From assembly GCA_029939995.1 (NCBI GenBank), contig JAOZRW010000012.1:1-50004 (forward strand): 50,004 nucleotides of DNA, read 5' to 3'. The notes below the pieces were generated by a model. It saw only the letters and a program-made list of their open reading frames with translations. It was not told the origin of the DNA and ran no database searches. The first letter of the stretch is position 1, and each line of letters begins with the position of its first letter. Below are positions 35,590-42,627 of the stretch, piece by piece. Source of the stretch: Acidimicrobiia bacterium. GTDB lineage: Bacteria > Actinomycetota > Acidimicrobiia > Spongiisociales > UBA5794. Made by a program: the position numbers and the translations under genes.

Positions 35590-36510
35590 ATGATTCCTCT
35601 CAGGCCGATCTCGATGTTCGTCGCTGCGGCGATCCTTGCCGCCGGGTGTCAGAGCGCTGCGGGCGACACCGGCCCGACGACGACCAACACCTACGCCCCC
35701 CTCTCGACGACGACCACCTCCACCACCTCTCCGACGACCACGACGACCACGACCACGGAAGCGCCTTCGACGACGACCACAACGACGATCCCCACTTCCG
35801 AATGCGACGTCCGGGCCATCGGCACCGACGACGACTTCTACCGTCGATCGTGTGAGCAGAGCGGGATCGCCATCGTCGCCGGAGACGCCGTCGACGACGG
35901 CGCCCTCGAAGCAGCCGCAGAACGCATGGCCGGGCTCCTGGCGAACCGACCGGAACTGGCCGACGCGATCGCCGAGTCGATCGACTACGTGGCGATCATC
36001 GGCGCCGGCCAGCGGATCACCGATCTCCCCGACTTCGAGGACCTCTACTTCGTCCTCCCCGGAACCGACTGGCACCGTCTCGGCCGATCGTTCCCCGGGA
36101 GCGAGGAGATCCCGGTCGCGGCGGGGGCGGAGGAGAACCTCCTGTGCCTCGAGAAGGACCACTACCGGGGCGAGGACATGTTCGTCCGGGACTTCGGCTG
36201 GACGATCCGCCGGTTCGGGCTCGCTCGTATCGACCCGGTCCTCGACCGGGCGATCGAGGACGCCTACTCGCGAGCGATCGCGGCCGATCTCTGGCGCCAC
36301 ACGATCGCCGAGGTGAACTCGGATCAGTACTGGGCCGAGGGAGTTCAGTCGTTCTTCGACGTCAACAACGAGGCCACCGACGACAAGGACGAGGTCCACA
36401 ACTTCGTCGACACCCGCGCCGAGCTCCGCTCCTACGACCCGTTCCTCTATCAGCTCCTGGTCGACGTCTTCGGAGAGACGGAGTGGCGCCCGGAGTGCCC
36501 CGCCTCCTAG
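35590..36510 (+). CDS. Thr-linker lipoprotein with degenerate metallopeptidase-like domain
   Basis: 306 residues. Signal peptide with lipobox LAAGC (Cys20), then a threonine-dominated linker to about residue 70. The C-terminal domain (about 73-306) has the layout EENLLCLEKDHYRGEDM...FVRDFGWTIRRFGL...YWAEGVQSFFDVNN...RAELRSYDPFLYQLLVDVF. From memory this follows secreted metallopeptidase-like proteins in which the corresponding segment is VHEFAHTI. Here it reads VRDFGWTI, so the zinc-binding His-Glu-x2-x-His would be lost. If the comparison holds, the protein is a non-catalytic relative. Anchored outside the cell. Followed by a family 2 repeat. Function unknown. Confidence 0.72.
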   Translation: MIPLRPISMFVAAAILAAGCQSAAGDTGPTTTNTYAPLSTTTTSTTSPTTTTTTTTEAPSTTTTTTIPTSECDVRAIGTDDDFYRRSCEQSGIAIVAGDAVDDGALEAAAERMAGLLANRPELADAIAESIDYVAIIGAGQRITDLPDFEDLYFVLPGTDWHRLGRSFPGSEEIPVAAGAEENLLCLEKDHYRGEDMFVRDFGWTIRRFGLARIDPVLDRAIEDAYSRAIAADLWRHTIAEVNSDQYWAEGVQSFFDVNNEATDDKDEVHNFVDTRAELRSYDPFLYQLLVDVFGETEWRPECPAS

Positions 36511-36534
36511 CGAAAGCCTCCCGCCACACACCAT

Positions 36535-36585
36535 TCTCCCCCACCGACGCAGGAGGTGGCGGAGATGCCCGAAGGGCAGAGGGGG
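36535..36585 (-). repeat. dispersed hairpin repeat family 2, copy 2
   Basis: On the minus strand it reads CCCCCTCTGCCCTTCGGGC and then ATCTCC, matching copy 1 at 137-178. The hairpin TGCCC-TTC-GGGCA lies at 36566-36578. The left part pairs CCCACC-type and GGTGG-type segments. It lies 3' of the lipoprotein gene and may end its transcript. Confidence 0.6.
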
Positions 36586-36629
36586 CGCCCCGCGAGGACG
36601 CAGAGAGCATCCGACAGGAGCGATTCCCC

Positions 36630-36690
36630 TTGACGACCGGCGGATTCCATGATATATGTTGTAGCAAGGTATTCCATGAAGCACTATATC
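36630..36690 (+). promoter_or_regulatory. padR operon promoter and candidate PadR operator
   Basis: A -35 TTGACG (36630-36635) and a -10 TATATG (36653-36658) are 17 nt apart. GATATA at 36651-36656 and TATATC at 36685-36690 form an inverted pair across the start region, and ATTCCATGA occurs twice (36644 and 36671). PadR proteins usually repress their own operons, so these are likely binding sites. Confidence 0.55.
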
Positions 36691-36720
36691 TAGCATCGCA
36701 AGAGTTGGAGGGAGCGAACG

Positions 36721-37056
36721 GTGGATCACAATTCCCAGCTCCTCAAAGGAGTTCTCGACATGTGTCTCCTTTCGCTGATCGCCGAGGAACCGAGTTATGG
36801 ATACGAGATGGCGGCGAAACTGAAGGACCGAGGCCTGCACCTCGTGAGCGACGGGAGCATCTACCCAACGCTCTCACGATTGCAGAAGGCCGGCCTGGTC
36901 GAGGGGTACTTCGTGGAGACGGACGGAAGCGGCCCCCCGCGCAAGTACTACCGGATCGTCGGCGAAGGCAGAGATCGCCTCGCCGAATGGTCGGAGGAGT
37001 GGAAAATGCTCCAGGCAGGTGTTTCGACGATACTGAACGGAGGTGAGCATGACTGA
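36721..37056 (+). CDS. PadR-family transcriptional regulator
   Basis: 111 residues, the short PadR-s1 class. The winged helix has LLKGVLDMCLLSLIAEEPSYGYEMA and the wing-preceding GSIYPTLSRLQKAGLVEGYF, followed by GPPRKYYRIVGEGRDRLAEW, all typical. The C-terminal helix (90-108) mediates dimerisation. The GTG start follows GGAGGGAG. Its last 8 bp overlap the HAAS-NfeD gene, so regulator and membrane protein are coupled. Ligand unknown. Confidence 0.95.
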   Translation: MDHNSQLLKGVLDMCLLSLIAEEPSYGYEMAAKLKDRGLHLVSDGSIYPTLSRLQKAGLVEGYFVETDGSGPPRKYYRIVGEGRDRLAEWSEEWKMLQAGVSTILNGGEHD

Positions 37057-37840
37057 ACGCACCGTCGATCAAACCGTCGCAGAGTGCGCGCGCTACTGGC
37101 GTGACACCGGAGTGCCGGCTACGCAGGTCTCCGAGATGCGCGACGAACTGGCCGACCACCTCACCGAAGCCGTACGCGCCGGCCAGACCGTCGACGCCGT
37201 CGTCGGCTCCGACCTCGCCGAGTTCGCCGAAGAATGGGCCTCCGCCTACCGGAACCCGCACCGGGTACACACGGAGCAGCAGACGAACGACCGATCAGAC
37301 ACCTTGTGGCTCTGGCTCACCATCGGATTGCTCGGCATCGCATTCGCGATCGTCGCGATCCTCGCACCGAAAGGAACAGATGTGGACGCTGAACAATGGA
37401 GATGGATATGGGTCGCCGCGGCCGTGATCCTCGCGATCGGGGAACTCCTCACGGTCGGCTTCTTCCTGTTGCCTTTCGCCGTCGGAGCGGCGGCCGCTGC
37501 GATCCTCGCGTTCATGGGCGTGGCCGTGCCGATTCAGCTCGTTACCTTCGTCGTGATCTCGATCATCTTCCTGATCGTGCTTCAGCGCTTCGCTCGGAGT
37601 GACGAGAAGGATTACGCAGAAGTCGAGGCGGGAGCGAATCGCTATGTGGGCAGAACCGCGATCGTTCTGCAACCGATCCACAAGTTCGATACGAGCGGCA
37701 TGGTGAAAGTCGGTACGGAGGAGTGGCGGGCCACGGTCGACTCCGAGATCGACATCCCCGCCGGGGCACAGGTGATGGTCACGGCCGTGCGCGGCACGCG
37801 CCTCGTCGTCGAGCCGGTTCCGCCGACCGTAGAGACATGA
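37049..37840 (+). CDS. HAAS-NfeD fusion membrane protein
   Basis: 263 residues from the ATG at 37049, which has GGAGG 6 nt upstream. Residues 8-70 form a helical HAAS-type domain ([39 protein letters not shown]), usually found in separate membrane proteins encoded with PadR. Four hydrophobic helices follow at about 86-106, 117-133, 135-157 and 161-179. Residues 198-257 are an NfeD OB-fold ([30 protein letters not shown]). NfeD proteins partner with SPFH proteins, one of which is the next gene. The single protein thus links PadR signalling to a membrane microdomain system. Confidence 0.88.
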   Translation: MTERTVDQTVAECARYWRDTGVPATQVSEMRDELADHLTEAVRAGQTVDAVVGSDLAEFAEEWASAYRNPHRVHTEQQTNDRSDTLWLWLTIGLLGIAFAIVAILAPKGTDVDAEQWRWIWVAAAVILAIGELLTVGFFLLPFAVGAAAAAILAFMGVAVPIQLVTFVVISIIFLIVLQRFARSDEKDYAEVEAGANRYVGRTAIVLQPIHKFDTSGMVKVGTEEWRATVDSEIDIPAGAQVMVTAVRGTRLVVEPVPPTVET

Positions 37841-37883
37841 TCGATCGAGTCAGAATGGAATCCGAGAGAAAGGGAGAACAGCA

Positions 37884-38804
37884 ATGACTGCAGCAGTCGT
37901 CGTCCTGGCCTTCATCCTGCTCCTGGTGGTCTACGTGGCGCTCGCCATCAAGATCGTCCAGCAGCACCAGAAAGGCCTGATAGAGCGGTTCGGTAGATAC
38001 CGCAAGAGCGTGGGACCGGGTTTCCACATGATCGTCCCGTTCATCGAACGGATGCAGAAGGTCGACATGCGTGAGCAGGTCGTCGACGTTCCTCCGCAGG
38101 AGGTCATCACGAAAGACAACGTCGTCGTCACCGTCGACGCCGTCGTCTACTACCAGGCAACGGACCCGGTGAAGCTGAAGTACAACGTGTCGAACTTCAT
38201 TCTCGCCGCCACGAAGCTCGCCCAGACGAACCTGCGTAACGTCATCGGCGACATGGATCTCGACGACGCGTTGACGTCTCGTGAGACGATCAACACCGAA
38301 CTCCGCGAGATCCTCGATGAAGCGACCGACGTGTGGGGAACCCGGGTCGTTCGCGTCGAGATCCAACGCATCGATCCGCCGGTCGACGTCACCCAGGCGA
38401 TGCACCGCCAGATGAAAGCGGAGCGCGAGCGCCGTGCCATCGTCACCGAGGCCGAGGGCGAGAAGCGGTCTCAGATCCTTCGTGCCGAGGGCGTCAAGCA
38501 GTCGCGGATCCTTGAAGCCGAGGGTCAAGCGCAGGCGGTGAGGGAAGTCGCCGACGCGGAGAAGTTCCGGATCTTGACGGTCGCCGAGGGCGAAGGACAG
38601 GCCGTGGAGCGAGTGTTCGGAGCGATCCACAACGGAGACCCGACACCCGATCTGATCGCCATCAAGTACCTCGAGGCGCTCCAGGGCATCGCAGACGGGA
38701 AAGCGACGAAGCTCTTCCTCCCGTTGGAGACGAGCGGAATCCTCGGATCGCTCGGAGCGATCAGCGAGGTCTTCGCCGCCAAGAACGACGGCGTGGCCGA
38801 CTAG
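37884..38804 (+). CDS. SPFH/stomatin family protein
   Basis: 306 residues. One N-terminal membrane helix (about 3-24) is followed by the SPFH domain with [28 protein letters not shown] and [25 protein letters not shown], then an Ala/Glu-rich coiled coil (about 165-240: [22 protein letters not shown]) and a C-terminal hydrophobic region. Stomatin-type oligomers organise membrane domains and are usually encoded with NfeD, as here (43 bp upstream). GAAAGGGAGA precedes the ATG. A strong hairpin follows. Confidence 0.96.
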   Translation: MTAAVVVLAFILLLVVYVALAIKIVQQHQKGLIERFGRYRKSVGPGFHMIVPFIERMQKVDMREQVVDVPPQEVITKDNVVVTVDAVVYYQATDPVKLKYNVSNFILAATKLAQTNLRNVIGDMDLDDALTSRETINTELREILDEATDVWGTRVVRVEIQRIDPPVDVTQAMHRQMKAERERRAIVTEAEGEKRSQILRAEGVKQSRILEAEGQAQAVREVADAEKFRILTVAEGEGQAVERVFGAIHNGDPTPDLIAIKYLEALQGIADGKATKLFLPLETSGILGSLGAISEVFAAKNDGVAD

Positions 38805-38828
38805 CCCGGCCTTCGACCGACTCACACG

Positions 38829-38858
38829 CGATCCCCCGGCCTTCGCGCCGGGGGATCG
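38829..38858 (+). terminator. terminator after SPFH gene
   Basis: CGATCCCCCGGC (38829-38840) and GCCGGGGGATCG (38847-38858) form a perfect 12-bp stem with a 6-nt loop. It is followed by only a few T residues. It separates the padR operon from mscL. Confidence 0.8.
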
Positions 38859-38910
38859 TCATCTATGCTGTCGCCGACCGTCACAGCCGATGTCCAGAAG
38901 GGGGCGCAAC

Positions 38911-39291
38911 ATGGTCCAGGAGTTCCGCGATTTCATCGCGAAAGGCAACATGATCGACATCGCCGTCGGCTTCATCATGGGTGCCGCGTTCACCGCCCTG
39001 GTGGGGGCGCTCGTCGAGAACGTGCTCATGCCGATCGTCGCCATCCCGTTCGGCGAGCCGAACTTCGATTCGATCATCTGGACGATCAACGGCTCCCAGA
39101 TCCTCATCGGGTCGTTCATCACGGCACTCGTCATGTTCCTCCTCGTCGCCATCGCCGTGTTCTTCTTCATCGTCAAGCCGTACAACGCGTACCGGGCGAG
39201 GACCGAAGCAGCCGAGGAGGCTCCGGCCGGCCCGACCGAGATCGATCTCCTGACCGAGATCCGCGACGGGCTCGCGGCGCGAAACGGTTGA
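38911..39291 (+). CDS. mscL: large-conductance mechanosensitive channel
   Basis: 126 residues, close to the usual MscL length. The N-terminal amphipathic helix and TM1 (VQEFRDFIAKGNMIDIAVGFIMGAAFTALV) carry the pore-constriction Gly/Ala pattern, TM2 is at about 68-92 and a helical cytoplasmic bundle ends the protein. It opens under membrane tension to release solutes. The ATG at 38911 follows AGAAGGGGG. An in-frame ATG 21 nt earlier is less likely. Its position after a stomatin/NfeD operon fits a membrane-tension theme. Confidence 0.97.
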   Translation: MVQEFRDFIAKGNMIDIAVGFIMGAAFTALVGALVENVLMPIVAIPFGEPNFDSIIWTINGSQILIGSFITALVMFLLVAIAVFFFIVKPYNAYRARTEAAEEAPAGPTEIDLLTEIRDGLAARNG

Positions 39292-39387
39292 CGGTCCCGG
39301 CGTCGCCGCCGGCCACAGGTCATACATCGGATGATCGCTCGACGGCTATCGTGGCCCGACATCGCCGTCACCAAGGAGTCCCACCCG

Positions 39388-41346
39388 ATGTTCGGTTACG
39401 CAGGCAAGATCCTCCACGTTGATCTCACCACCGGATCCCTCGATGTCGAGGAGCCACCCGAAGAGCTCTACCGGACCTACCTGGGCGGCAGCGCCCTCGC
39501 CCTCTACTACCTGCTGAAGAACACGCCGGCCGGTGCGGATCCGTACGGACCGGAGAACACCATGGCGTTCATGCTCTCCGGCATCACCGGAGCTCCGATC
39601 GCAGGACAGAGCCGCTGCACCGTCGTCGCGAAGTCACCGCTCACGGGCGGCGTCGGCGACAGCCAGGCCGGCGGGTTCTGGCCCGCCGAGCTGAAGTTCG
39701 CCGGATTCGACGGCATCGTCGTGCGCGGCACGTCCCCGAAGCCCGTCTATCTCTGGATCAACAAGGGAGAGGCCGAGCTTCGCGACGCCGCCCATCTCTG
39801 GGGAAAGACCACCACCGAAGTCGACAGGATCCTCGAGACGGAGCTCGACGACAAACGGATCGAGGTCATCCAGGTGGGGCCGGCCGGTGAGAAGCAGGTC
39901 CGTTTCGCAGCCATCATGTCGATGGCGAACAGGGCACACGGACGCACCGGTATGGGCGCGGTGATGGGGAGCAAGAAGCTCAAGGCGATCGCCGTGCGGG
40001 GTGGGAAGAAGAAACTCCCGATGGCCGATCCGGAGGCGCTGCGAGCCATCGTTCAGAAAGCGGTTCCGCTCGTCCGCGGCGACGAGGACGTGTGGGGCCT
40101 CGCCAAGTACGGGACGATGGACATCACGGAGAGCCAGAGCGCGGGAGGGGGCCTGCCGACACGTAACTACCGCAGCGGTTCGTTCGGTTTCGACGATGCG
40201 AAGGCGATCGGGGCCGAGCGCTACTTCGATGAACTGCTCCGCGGCGCGGAGACCGGTGATCAGCTGAAGCAGGGTCGCGACACCTGTTACTCGTGCGCCG
40301 TTCGCTGCAAGCGGGTCGTCGAAGCCGAGTGGCACGACAAGGCGATCAAGCACGAGTCGGGCGGACCCGAGTACGAGACGGTCGCCATGTTCGGCTCCGA
40401 CTGCGGCATCAACGACCCGTACGCCATCGCCTACGCCAGCCAGATGTGCAACGAGCACGGGGCGGACACGATCACGGCGGGGGCCACCATGGCGTTCGCC
40501 ATCGATTGCTTCGAACACGGCATCATCACCACCGAGGACACGGGCGGCATCGAACTGAAGTGGGGCGACGCAGACGCCATGATGGCGATGCTCGAAATGA
40601 CGCTGAGGCGAGAGGGATTCGGCAACGTCCTCGCAGACGGGTCCGCCGCCGCCGCCCGGCACATCGGCAACGGCGCGGAAGACTTCGTCGTCGCTTCGAA
40701 GGATCAGGAGTTCCCGGCGCACATGCCGCAGGTGAAGCCGACCCTGAGCGTGATCTATGCGGTGAATCCCTTCGGCGCCGACCACCAGTCCAGCGAGCAC
40801 GACCCGATGTACACACCCGGAACGATCGACTCCTGGCCCGAGAAGTACGGGAAGCGGATGGCCGACATCGGCCTCACCGATCCGCAACCGAAGGACTCCC
40901 TCAACGAGGAGAAGGTCCGCTACGCGCTCACGACCCAGTACGCATACTCGGCGATGGACACCGCCGACGTCTGCCAGTTCGTGTACGGGCCCGCATGGCA
41001 GCTGCTGGGCGTGGACGACCTCGCCGGGGTGGTCACCGCCGTCACCGGGATGGAGACGACGGTCGACGATCTCCTCACCTACGGCAGGCGTCGCTTGAAC
41101 CTGCTGCGAGCGTTCAACGCTCGCGAGGGGATCACGCGTGAACGGGACACCCTTCCGAAGCGCATCTACGACGATCCGCTCGAAGACGGGCCGAACGCCG
41201 GAGCGACGGTGGATCGTGCGACCGTGGCCGCCGCGCTCGACACGTACTACCGCCTCGCCGGATGGGACCCGGAGACCGGGAACCCTCCGAGAGAGACGCT
41301 CGAGGAGCTCGATCTCGCATGGGTCGCCGACGAACTGGGGATCTGA
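39388..41346 (+). CDS. aldehyde ferredoxin oxidoreductase family (tungstopterin) enzyme
   Basis: 652 residues of the AOR family, which oxidises aldehydes (or reverses the reaction) using a tungsten bis-pterin and a [4Fe-4S] cluster, with ferredoxin as partner. The N-terminal domain has GYAGKILHVDLTTG, and pterin-binding segments include FAAIMSMANRAHGRTGMGAVMGSKKLKA. Cluster cysteines are Cys300, Cys303 and Cys307 (DTCYSCAVRC) and Cys529 (ADVCQF). The exact aldehyde is unknown. ATG at 39388 has AAGGAG 9 nt upstream. It heads a likely operon with two moeA paralogues, the metal-insertion step of pterin cofactor synthesis. Confidence 0.95.
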   Translation: MFGYAGKILHVDLTTGSLDVEEPPEELYRTYLGGSALALYYLLKNTPAGADPYGPENTMAFMLSGITGAPIAGQSRCTVVAKSPLTGGVGDSQAGGFWPAELKFAGFDGIVVRGTSPKPVYLWINKGEAELRDAAHLWGKTTTEVDRILETELDDKRIEVIQVGPAGEKQVRFAAIMSMANRAHGRTGMGAVMGSKKLKAIAVRGGKKKLPMADPEALRAIVQKAVPLVRGDEDVWGLAKYGTMDITESQSAGGGLPTRNYRSGSFGFDDAKAIGAERYFDELLRGAETGDQLKQGRDTCYSCAVRCKRVVEAEWHDKAIKHESGGPEYETVAMFGSDCGINDPYAIAYASQMCNEHGADTITAGATMAFAIDCFEHGIITTEDTGGIELKWGDADAMMAMLEMTLRREGFGNVLADGSAAAARHIGNGAEDFVVASKDQEFPAHMPQVKPTLSVIYAVNPFGADHQSSEHDPMYTPGTIDSWPEKYGKRMADIGLTDPQPKDSLNEEKVRYALTTQYAYSAMDTADVCQFVYGPAWQLLGVDDLAGVVTAVTGMETTVDDLLTYGRRRLNLLRAFNAREGITRERDTLPKRIYDDPLEDGPNAGATVDRATVAAALDTYYRLAGWDPETGNPPRETLEELDLAWVADELGI

Positions 41347-41368
41347 GCGCGCGGGAACTCCCCGGCGG

Positions 41369-41374
41369 TACCAT
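41369..41374 (+). promoter_or_regulatory. -10 box between AOR gene and first moeA
   Basis: TACCAT 8 nt before the GTG at 41383. It suggests that the moeA pair can also be transcribed without the AOR gene. Confidence 0.4.
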
Positions 41375-41382
41375 CGTTGACC

Positions 41383-42627
41383 GTGCCGAACACTGAAGAC
41401 ATCCGCATGCGGGGGTTCCGCGAGCGATCCACCGTCGAAGAGGCGCTCGCTGCGGCGCTCGACGGCGTGAAAGCTCTCCCGGCCGAACGTGTTCCGGTCA
41501 CCGGATCCACGGGACGGGTTCTGGCGGGCAACGTCGTCAGCGGGATCGACGTTCCGGCGTTCCGGCGTGCGATGATGGACGGCTACGCGGTACGCGCCGA
41601 GGACACGTACGGGGCGTCCGCGTACAACCCGATCCCGCTGCGTGTCGTCGGATCGTCGATGCCGGGACACCCGAGCGACGCACCGGTCGTGCCCGGGGCC
41701 TGCGTCCGCATCATGACCGGTGCTCCCATCCCCGAGGGCGCCGACGCCGTGCTGAAGGTGGAGGACACGAGACGCTCCGGGAACCTGGTCGAAGCCACGG
41801 CGCCGGTGCCGGTCGGGCGCAATGCGGCCCGCATCGGCGAGGACGTACGCGTCGGAGACCCCGTTCTCGCGTCGGGAACGGTGCTCCTTCCGCAGGACGT
41901 CGGGATCCTTGTCGCCATAGCGGCCGATCCCGTCGACGTCGTTCGCCGACCCGTAGTTCGCGTGATCGTGTCCGGGGACGAGCTCGTTCCCCCGGGCGAG
42001 GCTCCGGCCGGTCATCGGATCGTCGACTCGAACTCCCCCATGCTCGCCGCTCTCGTCGAACGCGACGGCGGCATCCCCGAGGTCGTCCGTCTCCCCGACG
42101 AGCGATCGGCGATGGAGGAGGCGTTGGTCGAGGAAGGGGCCGACGTCATCGTCACATCCGGAGCGGCGTCGGTCGGGTCGGAGGACCGCGTGCCGGTCCT
42201 CGTCGGAGAACTCGGAGATCTGGCGGTTCACGGCATCACGATGCGCCCTTCCGCGCCGACCGGCGTCGGGACGGTCCGGGGGGTCCGCACGATCATCCTC
42301 CCCGGCAACCCGGTGGCCTGCCTGGCCGCCTACGACTTCTTCGCAGGACCCGTCATCCGGACCCTCGGCGGCCGACCGTCGGGATGGCCCTATCTCACCG
42401 TCACCCGGACGCTGTCGCGCCGTCTCTCGTCCCAGGTCGGGAGAACGGACTACGCGCGGATCGTCGTCGAGGGGGACACGGCCCGACCGATCGCCATCTC
42501 GGGTTCGTCGATCCTCTCCTCGGTGACCGGCGCCTCCGGTTTCGTCGTCGTCCCGGCCGAATCCGAAGGCTACGCCGAGGGGACGGAGGTCACCATCCAC
42601 TGCTATCGCGGAACGTGCGTCTCGTGA
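41383..42627 (+). CDS. moeA: MoeA-family molybdopterin molybdotransferase
   Basis: 414 residues from GTG 41383 (a TTG at 41377 is the alternative). MoeA inserts molybdate or tungstate into adenylylated molybdopterin. Family motifs: FRRAMMDGYAVRA, GACVRIMTGAPIPEGADAV, VIVSGDELVPPGE and DSNSPMLAAL. The ATP/pterin loop reads TSGAASVGSEDR where many MoeA proteins have GGVSxGxxD. Position directly after the AOR gene suggests dedicated tungsten insertion, by inference. It overlaps the second moeA by GTGA. Confidence 0.93.
   Translation: MPNTEDIRMRGFRERSTVEEALAAALDGVKALPAERVPVTGSTGRVLAGNVVSGIDVPAFRRAMMDGYAVRAEDTYGASAYNPIPLRVVGSSMPGHPSDAPVVPGACVRIMTGAPIPEGADAVLKVEDTRRSGNLVEATAPVPVGRNAARIGEDVRVGDPVLASGTVLLPQDVGILVAIAADPVDVVRRPVVRVIVSGDELVPPGEAPAGHRIVDSNSPMLAALVERDGGIPEVVRLPDERSAMEEALVEEGADVIVTSGAASVGSEDRVPVLVGELGDLAVHGITMRPSAPTGVGTVRGVRTIILPGNPVACLAAYDFFAGPVIRTLGGRPSGWPYLTVTRTLSRRLSSQVGRTDYARIVVEGDTARPIAISGSSILSSVTGASGFVVVPAESEGYAEGTEVTIHCYRGTCVS

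Larger units (their letters stand above)
36511..36720. other. intergenic region before padR
   Basis: 210 bp without a gene. It holds the inverted family 2 repeat at 36535-36585 and then an AT-rich segment (36640-36700) that is the most AT-rich stretch I see in the window and contains the padR promoter and candidate operator. Confidence 0.7.

Noticed and set aside
35697-35800. ACC/ACG-rich tandem-like DNA in the lipoprotein gene as a CRISPR or satellite
   Set aside because: It is the in-frame threonine linker, without regular unit length or spacers.
39634-42600. Minus-strand open frame of 988 codons opposite the AOR and moeA genes
   Set aside because: It crosses two well-supported genes and has no domain signatures.
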